Part shown: in pieces, positions 10,753 to 20,553 of the stretch
Position numbering within the stretch: position 1 is the first letter of the stretch
How the letters are laid out: each line of letters begins with the position of its first letter
From: Fusarium oxysporum f. sp. lycopersici 4287
Taxonomy: Eukaryota > Ascomycota > Sordariomycetes > Hypocreales > Nectriaceae
Direction: 5' to 3'
Assembly: GCF_000149955.1 (NCBI RefSeq)
Contig: NC_030988.1
Span: 4,059,783-4,094,980, forward strand
Length of the DNA: 35,198 nucleotides
The notes under the pieces: model-generated
The model's input: the letters and a program-made list of their open reading frames with translations, nothing else
Database searches by the model: none
What the model was told of the DNA's origin: nothing
Translations under genes and position numbers: made by a program

Positions 10753-10974
10753 CAAGCTTAGTTGGCTCGCCCCGCCCCGCGGCATGAGTCAACGAGTAAT
10801 ATTGCCCACTTGGCGTAATTTTGTCGCGTCAAGGGTAACCTCCCCTGGAATCATCTTCAAGGTGCACAGCGGCCGCCGGACTTTCAGGTGGCCGCGCAAG
10901 GCCTCCTAGAACAAGCGTCGGGATGGTTTGCGGCAACATGTAGGTTTCTCATATCTTCTCAAGCTTTTAGTTAC

Positions 10975-11358
10975 GGCTCGCCCCCTCAAACACTCTCGCA
11001 CTTAGTTACGGCGTCTGAACCTGTCACCACTACGCGCTCGGATGTTGCTCGAAGCTCGCTCGATGAGGAGGAATTGCTGAGTTGCATCACAGAACGCCAC
11101 GAACCAGGCGCAACAATCAGACCAGGCCAGTTGGAGAAGTCAACTCAATCAGGTTTCTCAATCACGATGGCAGTCACCAGAAGCTCTAGGACGCCTTCAT
11201 ATACATCGTATTCAAAGAAGGTCAAACCTTGCCATGTTCACAATGAGCCGCCTGCCAATTCGCCCAAGTCCATCTCGATCGAGCCGAGACCGCCACGATA
11301 TCGGATATCCTTTTCACCATCCAGAACGCAGAAGACCTGAGCAAGGTGTGACCTTTCA
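10975..11358 (-). pseudogene. Unidentified coding relic adjoining the hAT element
   Basis: The minus strand reads like protein for about 110 codons, for example TFFEYDVYEGVLELLVTAIV, then IEKPD and VDFSNWPGLIVAPGSW. Two TGA stops interrupt it, both explainable as CGA-to-TGA changes. The frame runs up to the 5' end of the hAT element. I do not recognise the family. An overlapping plus-strand frame (10888-11340) is longer but less protein-like and starts only with GTG. The relic could be the downstream part of the gene whose other half may be at 14514-14790. Confidence 0.4.
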
Positions 11359-11366
11359 CCCTACAG

Positions 11367-11420
11367 CAGCGCTCATCATAAATCAACTCAATCAATCAAT
11401 CACCCCAATCAAATCAATCA
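11367..11420 (+). repeat. 5' terminal and subterminal repeat of the hAT element
   Basis: Begins CAGCGCTCATCATAAATCAA, followed by CTCAATCAATCAATCACCCC and AATCAAATCAATCAA. It is nearly identical to the terminus of copy C at 3322-3381 (reverse strand). Confidence 0.75.
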
Positions 11421-11722
11421 ACTTAGTCAATTCCTTGCCTCAATCAAATCAATTCCAGTGATTTGATAAAGTTGATATATGCCATGCTGCATCTGAACTG
11501 CCGAAAAAGATTAAACCTGGACGTGCCCTCCACCCAGTCCTACCCTGTACAAGATGGCCACAGATAGGCGATACTTCTTAGCCCTATATGAAGCCGTAGC
11601 CTCGTTGGTACCTGCTATCGCCGCCTAACGCACACCAACCCTCGGCAGGATGACGCGCTCCCTCTGCACCCTACCGCGGCGCGTCAATTTCGCTGTCAAC
11701 AAGACATGGCACCAGCGACAAG

Positions 11723-14335
11723 ATGTCAGACTTGCCACCACCCTCTACACCGGCGAAAGGCTCGCCGGTGATTTCGACGCCTTGCCTCACGCCACTTTTT
11801 CCCTCTGCGTTCTCGCGACTGTCTCAACCAAGGACCGTGGCCAAGCAGCTCGAGGAGGCTTCGGTCGGGGAGCTGCCCCCTAACCCGACTATTGAGGATC
11901 TACCGAAGGTCGTCTGGAAGAACCGCCGCTTCGTTCAAGAAGATTCACTAGCTCGGAAAGGTGCAAATGGCAGAAAAAGTTGGATCAGATCGCACGGCAT
12001 GTTCTTCATTGAATTGAATCACCAGGATCAGCCCATCGGTCATGTGTGGTGCTGCAGCCGATGCGACACGAAGGGTCGGCCAGAATTCTTCTCAGTACAA
12101 GCGACATCTTCTGCAGCAGACCATCTTCGCAAGTATGGATCCGTCCTCTATACCAACATATCCCATATACTGACTTGCACAGAGCCCATCGGATCACCCC
12201 AGCGAGTCAATCAAGCCCCAGCGACGATAGCGCGATCGATCTCCAGTCCCATGCAACCCCCAAACGACCACGGCTTGACCAGAGCATAATACCAAAGGCA
12301 AAGGTCAAAGCTGTACAAGAACTTAGTGTTGGGTTCGTCATTGACAGTGATGTGCCCTTCACAATATTCGAGCACAAGTTTCTAAAGGAGCTCTTCTATC
12401 GGTTCGACCATGAACTAGCACTCCAAATTCCTTGGAGTAGCAGTTCTATTACCAGAGAGCTACAGAAGATCTTCGAGTCTAAGGCGGATATCATCAAAGC
12501 GGAGCTAGGCAGCGCCCTAACAAAAATACACATCAGCTTTGATCTCTGGACATCAACGAACCGTCTTGCGATAATGGCAGTTTTTGCACGCTTCATCGAC
12601 AAATTCGGGAACCAACAATCCAGGCTGCTCGCTCTACCTACGCCGTCAGCTAGGTATCCACAGTGGTGAGAATCTTGCCGAGACATTGTTCGAAATCGTT
12701 CAACTGTGGGATATCCGAGGACAGGTTGGCACGGTCATTTCTGATAACGTGACTACGAACGATACCTGTCTCTCTTACTTCTACCGGCAGCTCGACCCTT
12801 CGATCCGGCCGGCTGATATCAAGGCCCGTCGCATGCGTTGCTACGGCCACGTTCTTAACGTTGTTGCCCGCGCGTTTCTTTTCGGTAAAGACGCCGAATC
12901 TTTCGAGCTAGAGTCAGATATCAACGGCATGAGAGGTCTTCAGGAGCAAGATCTTCGCCATTGGCGTTCGAAGGGCCCAATTGGGAAGCTGCACAATATC
13001 ATCAAGTTCATCAGATCCTCACCTCAGCGCAGCGAATATTTCAAGCGCATCGCTCACGAGCAGGAGGACGAAGGGTACCATCTTTGCGAGGAATCAACCG
13101 CCGAGCTTGAGGTCATCTTGAATAATGAGACGCGGTGGAATTCTACTTATATGATGATAGAGAGGGCTTTGCGGAAGCAGACTGACATCAGGGCCTACAT
13201 CTTTGCACTCGAAGGCGAGAAAGACGAAGAAAAACGTATCCCTGCTGATGACATCTTATCCAACGAGGATTGGCGCGTGCTTGGTGAGGTTAACGAGATA
13301 CTTACGCCTTTATATCATCAGATAATGCGAACCCAAGGCTGGGGTAAAGGCGATAACCATGGGCGCCTGTGGGAAGTTCTGGTAGGAATGGAATACCTGC
13401 TCGAGCATTTTGAAGACTGGAAAGGCTTCTACAATGAGTTCACGACCGAAACAATAAGGGCGACGAATGTAAATGATCCCGAACTAATTGGAAGAGCGTC
13501 TGCGCCTCTGAGGGGGACTAACATCCGGTCGGCCCGTTCCCGCCGTCGCCCTGCTCGCTTCGATGGGGAAGAGGTCTATGTATCCCAACAGCGAAGTCAA
13601 GCGCCAACTTTCACGGTAGCTGCCTTGCCGGAGCATTCTCAGGCTGAGTATGCGGCGCTTGACAAGCCACCGGCGTCTAAGATTTCCCAGAAGAGCTCAT
13701 TACCAGCAGACCACCGAGCATATATTCGGGCATCGATCAACAACGGCTGGAAGAAGCTGGATGAATACTACAGCAAGCTCGGAGAATCTCCCTTGTTTGC
13801 GGCAGCAGTCATCCTTCATCCGAGATTCGGCATCAGCTGGTTGGAGGCTACTTGGGCCACTGAGGAGCAATTGGCCTGGGTTCGCGATGCGAAGGCGGGC
13901 ATAAAGGACTACTTCGCGCGGTGGTATCAATCGAACCAGCGGACGGACGACTTACAGTCGAAGTCTGCTTCATCATTAACGAACAGGGGTAAAGAGGATG
14001 ATCACTACACGCAATGGATCAACAGCAGAACGAAAAAGGTATTTGCAACGAGCAGCAGTGTTAGCGAGATGGACAAATACCTCCGTCTTGAGCCACAAGA
14101 TACGCAAGAGCCAATCCAATGGTGGAGGGACCACAAGCCTTCATTCCCGGTGCTAAGCAGCTTTGCCTTGGATGTCTTTGCCATTCCGGCTATGGCAACC
14201 GACTGCGAGAGGCAGTTCAGCCTAGCCAAGCTGACACTAACATCGCAAAGGCTCGCAATGGGCGCCGACACGCTGGAGCGAGTTCATTGTCTGAGGAACT
14301 GGGTCCGACACGGCGGGGTAAAGCTGGGCAGTTGA
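11723..14335 (+). pseudogene. hAT transposase, nearly complete with two frameshifts
   Basis: Three overlapping frames together make a hAT transposase of roughly 850-870 residues. Segment 1 (from ATG 11723) has the LPPNPTIEDLPKVVWKNRRF block and a BED-like zinc finger region (VWCCSRCDTKG, then SSAADHLRKYG). A shift between about 12180 and 12240 leads to segment 2, with a basic stretch (TPKRPRLDQS) and KIHISFDLWTSTNRLAIMAV, which holds the first catalytic Asp. A second shift near 12635-12650 leads to segment 3. This runs from QLGIHSGENLAETLF through ISDNVTTNDTCL (second Asp), RMRCYGHVLNVVARAF and NNETRWNSTYMM to the dimerisation domain (IPAMATDCERQFSLAKL). Apart from the two shifts there are no internal stops, so inactivation looks fairly recent or the shifts are assembly errors. 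Confidence 0.88.
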
Positions 14336-14464
14336 GTCGGTAATTGAGGCTTTGGATCCGGCGTAATACCTTCACATACTCAATATATAGGCCTCCCATA
14401 CAATTGATTGAGACGAGCCAATCAAATCAAACAAATCAACTTTGGACCGAAGCCCCATCAAACA

Positions 14465-14513
14465 AGTCAACTTTTACCTCAAAGTTGATTTGATTGATTT
14501 ATGATGAGCGCTG
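14465..14513 (-). repeat. 3' terminal repeat of the hAT element
   Basis: The reverse complement starts CAGCGCTCATCATAAATCAA and continues TCAAATCAACTTTG. The first 20 bases match the 5' end at 11367; the next block is only similar. Confidence 0.75.
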
Positions 14514-14790
14514 CAACTCAATACCTACATCTACGAGTATTTCCTCCATAATGAAATGTTTCAATGTGCAGAATCCATTCTCAAGGCCGACTCCGGCGTC
14601 AGTGTTCAAGGGCATAGCCCTGACAGTGTTCGCAACGGCAAACGCTGCAGGGTAAAGAATGCCCTCTGTAATAAGACCACTGACACCCGCTTGGACTCCG
14701 CGCGCCCAAATCTTCTTCAGCTCCCAATATTCCCAATCCATCGCCAGATAGCTGTTTTCTTCATGAATGGTTCTGTCTGTTCTGGGCCAT
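14514..14790 (-). pseudogene. Unidentified coding relic cut by the hAT 3' end
   Basis: On the minus strand about 85 codons look like genuine protein. They run from ENSYLAMDWEYWELKKIWAR through SGLITEGILYPAAFAVANTV to LKHFIMEEILVDVGIEL. The frame runs directly into the hAT terminus at 14513. Upstream (14742-14790) the reading frame shifts but stays protein-like. I do not recognise the family. It may be the front part of a host or accessory gene whose rear lies at 10975-11358 on the other side of the transposon; this is inference. Confidence 0.4.
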
Positions 14791-15047
14791 CTTCAACGCT
14801 CAAAAGAAAGAGGATGCGAGGATTAAAGAAAATCAATATGCCGGTTATGTGCAGGTATTGCCTTTAGAACATGCATTCCTCCTAACGTAGCTAATGTGAT
14901 ATATAGAAACAAAACTGGCCAAAGTGGAGTGCAAGCCTGTCGCAGGCCTACAGTCCCTCACTACTGCATAACACTCCTGACAGTGCAACACGCAACACAC
15001 TCTGTAATTCTGAAGAAAAGGGCGTTAGTAGCATAACGCCCTGCATC

Positions 15048-15419
15048 TTGGGTTCCCAAGCTTGGGGTAGAAGCAATGAGGCGCTGCAACAATTCCGAAT
15101 GCAATTGACGTCGATGGAGCAGCAAAATGAGAATGAGCTCACAGCGCGTCGAGTCAGAAGCAGTATATCTCGAAATGACGGAATACCTGGTGGCTGGGGC
15201 ATTCAGGAGCCTATAAAAAGCTCTAAGCACTTTCAACGGCCCGCTCTACAATCTTCAAAGTCAGAATCGGTGCCTGATACTACCAAACAGTTAGAAAGTG
15301 GCACTCAATCAAAGAACAAAACTGGTATGTTTTCCTTTATGCTAGAAATCTGGGACCTTGTGGTTATTTTGACTCTCTCTATTTCTTTACAAATGGCTTA
15401 TCCGCAGTGTAGCCCTTAA
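15048..15419 (+). CDS. Unidentified open frame with coiled-coil-like segment
   Basis: A 123-codon frame contains ALQQFRMQLTSMEQQNENEL, which resembles a Gln/Leu-rich stretch (MQLMLLEQQNKKR type) seen in many fungal hypothetical proteins. That resemblance is from general knowledge of such proteins and has not been checked. A hydrophobic C-terminal stretch follows (FSFMLEIWDLVVILTLSI), but that part may be intron: GTATGT at 15325 looks like a splice donor. Probably a relic or one exon of a longer gene. Confidence 0.3.
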   Translation: MGSQAWGRSNEALQQFRMQLTSMEQQNENELTARRVRSSISRNDGIPGGWGIQEPIKSSKHFQRPALQSSKSESVPDTTKQLESGTQSKNKTGMFSFMLEIWDLVVILTLSISLQMAYPQCSP

Positions 15420-15717
15420 TCTCTCTAAAGCAGAAATAAACGGTATAAGCAGTAAAGTAGGTGCATTGCGGATGAATGGCCGGACGCGAGCCTCCAACTG
15501 ACATATTTGTCAATAGTCCGAGGTTCGAATGACCCAGCAGCCAGTGGCGACGAAAGAGACAGTGTTTCAGCAGGAAGGAAAAACAGACTTATTTAATAAT
15601 GGGCCACTAGGGTGGCAGAACGGCTTAAGTGAAAACCAGATTACCTGTTATGTTATGTTATGTATGTTATGTGTATTTTTCGTCCGGGGGGCCATCGGCC
15701 CCGAAAGTCCCCTACTG

Positions 15718-16395
15718 GTAGTAGTAGTAGTAGTATTTATTACGCCCGGGAGAACGGACCTCATAGGGCCTGTGGCTACGCTAAGCTATTCACGTATTCC
15801 CCGCTTTTCGTCCATTCTACACAAAAGAAAGCCCTACTGCTCTTCCTGTTCTTACTTTTCTAGCCCCGTTTGCTTGACTCTGCTTGACAGACCTGCTTGA
15901 AGGCCAACCAATACCATCTCCAAGTGTTCAGCATCCTATCTTCAGCAGCTGAAGCATGGTCTGTCGACTTGAGGCTGTTTGTTGTTAGTAATCAGCTGTG
16001 ATGTTAATATTAGTGGTCATTTGTTTTCTCCTTCTCAAACTCCTTCCTGGCTCAATCTTCCTGTCGCCATCGCAAATTTGACTGTCGCTCGCACCGCCTC
16101 CAGGTTAGGTCTCCACTTTGCTCCGTCTGACGCCGACTTTCCACCTAGAAAGAAGGAAAGGTTGCCCATCATGTTTTGTCCTACTCGACGCATGGCTTCA
16201 CGCTCTGCTTCCCATCTGTGCATCGGAACAGAAAATGCTCCATTGTCTCTGGTCCACATCCACATTCACACATGTCCGACTCTGCGGCCCCGATCTTGTT
16301 GAGGTAGCTGTTGATCTTCGCCATTCCCGTGCCGAGCTGCGAGACACCCCACATCTTCCTGGAGCATGTTACGACCTAACGGGCAATGGCGCTTA
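15718..16395 (-). mobile_element. Tad-type LINE, 5'-truncated 3' end
   Basis: The minus strand encodes the C-terminal end of a fungal non-LTR retrotransposon polyprotein. It reads QLGTGMAKINSYLNKIGAAE, then a CCHC-like cluster (MCECGCGPETMEHFLFRC), then, after a frameshift near 16215-16225, RWEAEREAMRRVGQNMMGNL and SFFLGGKSASD, ending with VRATVKFAMATGRL. In Tad/I-type elements this block lies downstream of the reverse transcriptase and RNase H. The 3' untranslated part runs to CCCGGGCGTAATAAATAC and closes with a (TAC)n microsatellite (15717-15735 on the plus strand as GTA repeats), the simple-repeat tail typical of such LINEs. Only the last ~680 bp are present, as expected from incomplete reverse transcription. 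Confidence 0.8.
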
Positions 16396-16436
16396 CGTTA
16401 CGTGTACCCTACTGTATTTCTACTAACCACGAAGTG

Positions 16437-16760
16437 ACTTATGCCTTACCTTAGAATATTCTATAATCCTCGCAATTTGGCTTATAATATAGACTTATAA
16501 CTTACTATAAGCCAGGCTTAGTATATTATAAGCTACCTATTATATATATATATATATATTTAATTAATAGCAAATAGAATTTAACTTACTAGCTATTAAT
16601 AAGACTTCTTTATATTAATAAGCCTAATTTATATTACTTAATTATTAAGAAATATAATAACTAATATTTACTTAGTATAACGCCCTATTCAATCTGTAAA
16701 CATAAACCTAGTATAGATTAGTTTCCCTATTTAAAACCCAAACCATCACAGAACATCTCT
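16437..16760. other. AT-rich block
   Basis: This stretch is extremely AT-rich, with a (TA)n run at 16541-16558 and many TTAATTAATA/ATTATTAAG motifs, quite unlike the GC-balanced genes around it. It has no open frame of note. It is most simply a repeat destroyed by RIP-like mutation. Confidence 0.6.
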
Positions 16761-17691
16761 GATACAGCCCCTGGAACCAATCAATGCATTGTAACATCGT
16801 AACACCTTAATTTTATATCCGCGATGGCCTGCTCTATCTGTTGGGTGCCAGTCATATGAACCAGCCTGTGTCCACGAAGTGAGACTGGTTCCTGAAGGAT
16901 GGCCGATTGAGGTAATTTGTACAGTCTTAATTGTAGCGCGATCGGCTTTGGCCGGGTGTGACCTGATCAGGGAAATCCATGGCGACGCCTTTTAAGCGAC
17001 TCTTTTATTGCGACATGTGGTCACATTCTCTTCTTTGGTTTCAGTATTATGTGGAAGAAGGCCAGCTTTGTCAATTTAGAGCAGGAAGTAAACGATCTCA
17101 AGTTGTTAAATGGAGTTTGGCTAGTGGCCACCGGCTGCTGTTGCGTGAAGAGGAAACCGATTGGATTATGTCTGATTGGCACTGACAGTGATCTCTAGCG
17201 CAGACTAGTTAATGAGTCGAATTGGATACTATGGCTAGCAACTGTCACATCCAAAAGATTAGGAGGTCACACATTTGATCAAGCCAAAAGGAAGGTCTTC
17301 CAGTTGTGCAGACCAGCAACCCGCGAGTGCAGGCCCCAAGTCAGAGGTTATATCATGCAGGACACCCAAAAAGCAACATGATCACGAAAACCCTAAGCAA
17401 TAAATGGCATGTGAAGATGAGGGGTAGGAAAAGGACGAGCCTTCGTTCCTCGAGGCCCTGTCTTGTAATCAAGATCTTATTAAGAAGACGTTATCTTGAT
17501 GTTCAGTCAGCAAGGTCGCCAATTTCGTGACCTATTATTCACCCGAACCACCATCGCGTTCTTTGAGATGCGTTCCGCGTGTCCTACACTGACATTTCAT
17601 TAGGCCTGTCCGAGATACGCCACCTCTCTCTGTCTCTTGACAAGCCCACACACCACAAGTACCTCCAACCATACGAAAGTTTCGAATTAAC
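16761..17691. other. Intergenic, FEX 3' side
   Basis: I see no supportable gene. Open frames at 16979-17185 and 17306-17530 lack recognisable motifs. The last ~100 bp should contain the FEX 3' untranslated region. Confidence 0.5.
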
Positions 17692-19596
17692 TTAGCCGCT
17701 GATTGACCAGGTCATGCTATCACAGAGTGGTTCATTCCATTCAACCGTCCATTTCATAGTTCCCATGATGACCACTAAAATGGCGAAGGACACAACCACT
17801 GTGGTTGTGCCGTACGTATACGCATGCCGCCTGTGAAGGCCACTGAGTTCAGCCACCCAGGTACTCACGGTCGTCAAGCAACCGCAGAAGCCATCCATGA
17901 CGCCCTGTAATAATTGGCATCCAACCTCTGATCCTCCGATGACACTCCCGCCTGGCCCAAGATGCGCTCGCTGAAGGTCCCAAGCCATTCCCAGCAGGGC
18001 AGTGCCGACAATGTTGACGGTAAAAGTCCCGAGCGGAAAGGCAGGACAGAGTGAATTTAGCTTCAGACTTATGTAGAAACGTAGCAGACTTCCCAGAGGA
18101 GCGAAGGCAACGGCATACAGTCCTTGTCCTCGCCAAGTTTCCTGCTTCCGGGAGTCATGACCATTTGCGTTGGAGGGCCGATCCGGTGGGAACACTGCCA
18201 TGAGCACGGCTCCCAGCCATGTCCCGAAACCGAGCAGGAGCGCGCACCTGTCCAACACAACTCGCAGACGAAATGGAAGCTCTAGATGACGTCGGTTGAG
18301 AAGGATCGCGATGTGAGCCCCAATCTTCAGCGCAGAAAGACACATGCAGAGGGTTGTGAGAATGACGGCGAGCATCGCCATGATATTCATGCCGACTCCC
18401 CGCGAGGCCAGCTCCTTAGAAGATTCATCACTGTGGTATTGTGGCGCCGGCAGGGAGTTTGACAAAGCTAGGAAAACGTCGCGCACGAATGATGAAAACG
18501 TAGTGAGGGAGCCACAGAATCCCGTTGACAGCCCAATAAATAGAGGAAGAGGCTTCCTCGCTGTTGCCCGGATGTCTGTATCACCTTCTCTGTTGCTCTC
18601 GTCATCTATACGCGAGCTCGATTCCAAAACACCATCACTGTTTTCTGCGTCTGCCTTGCCTTTTTCGGGAGAGGGTTCCCCGTTGAAAACGGCCGAAGAT
18701 TCCGAAAGGAGGCCCAAAAATAGAGTTCCTGCAAAGTTCACCCACAAAGTTGCGAATGTAACAGGAGCCCCGGTATAAAACGTCAAAGATTCCAGGCCTA
18801 GCCTTGCCAGTGTCGCCAAAATTGAAAGAAAGGTGATGTACGAGACGGTGTAGAACTCCGTGAATATTCGAGATACTCGGCGAGTGTGTCCCCTTAGTCG
18901 GTCTTTCACTCTTTTGTCTAGCCCTCCTAGTGGGGGAGATGGGGGAAGTCCCAATTCTTCGTTTCGCCGCGAAATGGATGATCGACTGGATCCATTATAA
19001 CGTTCCTCAAGGCTGTGATGACAGTAAACAGGTCTTTCGTCGGGATTCTCAACAGGTATAGGAGATTCCGCTTCGTTTAAATTGGAATATTCATCGGGGA
19101 CATCATAGAGTTCTGTGGTTGGCTCAGAATGGTGGCTCCTACTTCTTGGGGTGTGTGATTGCCTCCTCCGCTGTCCTGGGTGCGGCGCAACAGGATCGAG
19201 GTCCGTGGAGTTTCCGACACCAATGTTTTCTCTCCTCCGGCTGGTAGAAAGACATGGGCGATCCAAGACAACTTTATGCCGAGAACTTCCCGGAAGTCCA
19301 GTTTCATCTCTGTTTCCAGTGCTTTCAATAGGAGAAGGATCGTTCAGTTCACCGAGATCGATGTACTTTTCTGGCAGGTCATATTCATGGCTCTCTCCGC
19401 GACTGCCAGGACTGCGACTGATCATGCTAGGCCACTGTACAGAGCCTCGGCCAACTGAAGAATTGTGCATTTTGGTTGCGCCAAGATGCCGCTGTTCCCA
19501 CGGCTGCGGAATTTCCGAGCTCTGCGAGGCTAAGGGAGGAGCAAGTTGCAGGGAGTAAAATTGACGGTAAAGTTGGACGGTCGTTGAATTTGACAT
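17692..19596 (-). CDS. FEX: Fluoride exporter, two fused CrcB domains
   Basis: This is a fluoride channel of the eukaryotic FEX family, which expels F- across the plasma membrane and so protects enolase and other metalloenzymes. It is a single uninterrupted frame of 634 residues. The first ~250 residues are a Ser/Arg-rich cytosolic tail, longer than in yeast Fex1. Two CrcB (Fluc) domains follow. Domain 1 (about 250-430) has WVNFAGTLFLG with its conserved Asn and STGFCGSLTTFSSFVRD. Domain 2 (about 440-615) has TVNIVGTALLG and VMDGFCGCLTTVSTWVAE. Both pore signatures (GFCGxLTTxS) are intact, so both halves look usable. Within the tail, a ~30-residue motif occurs twice (YDLPEKYIDLGE...PSPIE near 72 and YDVPDEYSNLNE...PIPVE near 164). 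The start ATG is followed by the only sensible frame. It is divergent from a paralogue relic at 20053. Confidence 0.93.
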   Translation of the reverse strand: MSNSTTVQLYRQFYSLQLAPPLASQSSEIPQPWEQRHLGATKMHNSSVGRGSVQWPSMISRSPGSRGESHEYDLPEKYIDLGELNDPSPIESTGNRDETGLPGSSRHKVVLDRPCLSTSRRRENIGVGNSTDLDPVAPHPGQRRRQSHTPRSRSHHSEPTTELYDVPDEYSNLNEAESPIPVENPDERPVYCHHSLEERYNGSSRSSISRRNEELGLPPSPPLGGLDKRVKDRLRGHTRRVSRIFTEFYTVSYITFLSILATLARLGLESLTFYTGAPVTFATLWVNFAGTLFLGLLSESSAVFNGEPSPEKGKADAENSDGVLESSSRIDDESNREGDTDIRATARKPLPLFIGLSTGFCGSLTTFSSFVRDVFLALSNSLPAPQYHSDESSKELASRGVGMNIMAMLAVILTTLCMCLSALKIGAHIAILLNRRHLELPFRLRVVLDRCALLLGFGTWLGAVLMAVFPPDRPSNANGHDSRKQETWRGQGLYAVAFAPLGSLLRFYISLKLNSLCPAFPLGTFTVNIVGTALLGMAWDLQRAHLGPGGSVIGGSEVGCQLLQGVMDGFCGCLTTVSTWVAELSGLHRRHAYTYGTTTVVVSFAILVVIMGTMKWTVEWNEPLCDSMTWSISG

Positions 19597-20052
19597 GTCG
19601 CCACTCTAACAGGGCGTGTTCAAGTAGCCATCGCGGTATCATTTCATTCTAGTTACGTAATCTAAATCAGCTGGGAGTGTCGGAGAGCTAATTTAGTGCG
19701 CCTCGCCTCGGTCTGTATGATACGGGAAAACTCTGGCCGCCAGGTAACCGGATAGATCGGTAAAGCGGTGCTGCAAGGAATCCCACCACCATTCAGTAGG
19801 AACCTCATAAGGTTTCTCTGTCATCATATTGTCGTAAAAGGCGTTTGAGGAGGCGATTTGTCCTCAGCTATACGCACTGTTATTTTTGGGCCGGACCTTC
19901 GATTTAACCTGGAGGCTCGCCGCCTGTCCTTTGCGACCGCATTTTAATTCACGTTTGATTTTCTCATTCAAATCGTGGTAGCGCGAGGATCTCGATTGAA
20001 TTACCGCCCGGTTAACTCCGATGAATTTCATTGGATAAACCTGATACTTACC
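19597..20052. promoter_or_regulatory. Shared upstream region of FEX and the FEX-like relic
   Basis: These 456 bp separate two divergent start codons (19596 minus, 20053 plus). The region should contain the FEX promoter. I see no clear TATA box or named operator, and no other gene. Confidence 0.5.
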
Positions 20053-20553
20053 ATGACTGTCAGCGGCCGTTTCTCTGTTTCTGAACATGCTATGAGTCAT
20101 GATCTAACAGAAGCGAAGCAGAAACCCCTAATAACAGAGCCGGAGCTGGGAAGTCCAGGTTGTTTCATCGAATGCACGTCGGGAGATTTCAGAGCCAATA
20201 CTCGGAGGATTTTGCCAAACTCTTCCAAAGATTCAACCATAGCAAGGCGAGCGTCAGCGGCAAGGAACGGGTACGACTTCCCAGAGTCGTATTTGAATCT
20301 CAGTGAAGTCATTGCTCCACCACCTGTGCAAAACCGCGATGACTGCGTTCTATATCACCACACGACCCTCGAAGAAGCTATTACTGCTAAGCAAGACTAC
20401 CTGCGCCAGATAAAGTCGCAAGAGGGTGGAACCCGTAAAAAGAGCTCGAGAAGAACTTTGGTAAAGTGCTGTGTTATTCTAGTTAGTTTGGGGCTTGCAG
20501 TCATTAGGCGCCTTCTGTGCACTTGTCCAATTTGGGGCAACCGTAAGTCGTTA
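20053..20553 (+). pseudogene. N-terminal relic of a FEX paralogue, truncated at a MITE
   Basis: From ATG 20053 a frame of about 163 residues resembles the cytosolic tail of the adjacent FEX. YDFPESYLNLSE...PPPVQN at about 74-94 aligns with the FEX repeats YDVPDEYSNLNE and YDLPEKYIDLGE. YHHTTLEEA aligns with YCHHSLEERY of FEX at about 191-200. After a basic stretch (GTRKKSSRR) a hydrophobic segment begins (LVKCCVILVSLGLAVIRRLL), where FEX has its first membrane helix. The reading then meets the inverted-repeat element at 20554, and no CrcB signature is found beyond it. A GTAAGT at 20543 could be a splice donor, so an intron may have hosted the insertion, but I cannot find a following CrcB exon. 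The relic is head to head with FEX. Confidence 0.65.

Larger units (their letters stand above)
11367..14513 (+). mobile_element. hAT DNA transposon, near full length (3.15 kb), inactive
   Basis: The element starts CAGCGCTCATCATAAATCAA at 11367 and ends with the inverse of that sequence at 14513. Both subterminal zones are dense in CAATCAA/TTGATTG motifs (11376-11460 and 14400-14505). One transposase gene lies inside with two frameshifts. The flanking octamers (11359-11366 CCCTACAG and 14514-14521 CAACTCAA) do not match, so either a target duplication has decayed or the two ends come from different insertions. It belongs to the same family as copy C at 2.7-3.4 kb. Confidence 0.8.

Noticed and set aside
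10888..11340. 150-codon plus-strand open frame after the LTR
   Set aside because: It begins with GTG, lacks any domain, and the opposite strand of the same DNA reads more like protein despite two TGA stops.
15480..15560. tRNA-like sequence with GGTTCGAATGACC resembling a T-arm
   Set aside because: I could not fold acceptor, D and anticodon arms around it; possibly a SINE piece, but not supportable.
16979..17185. 68-codon plus-strand frame
   Set aside because: Short, no motif, no splice or promoter signals; cannot be separated from chance.
18344..18778. Plus-strand frame of 144 codons inside FEX
   Set aside because: It is the antisense shadow of the well-supported FEX coding sequence.
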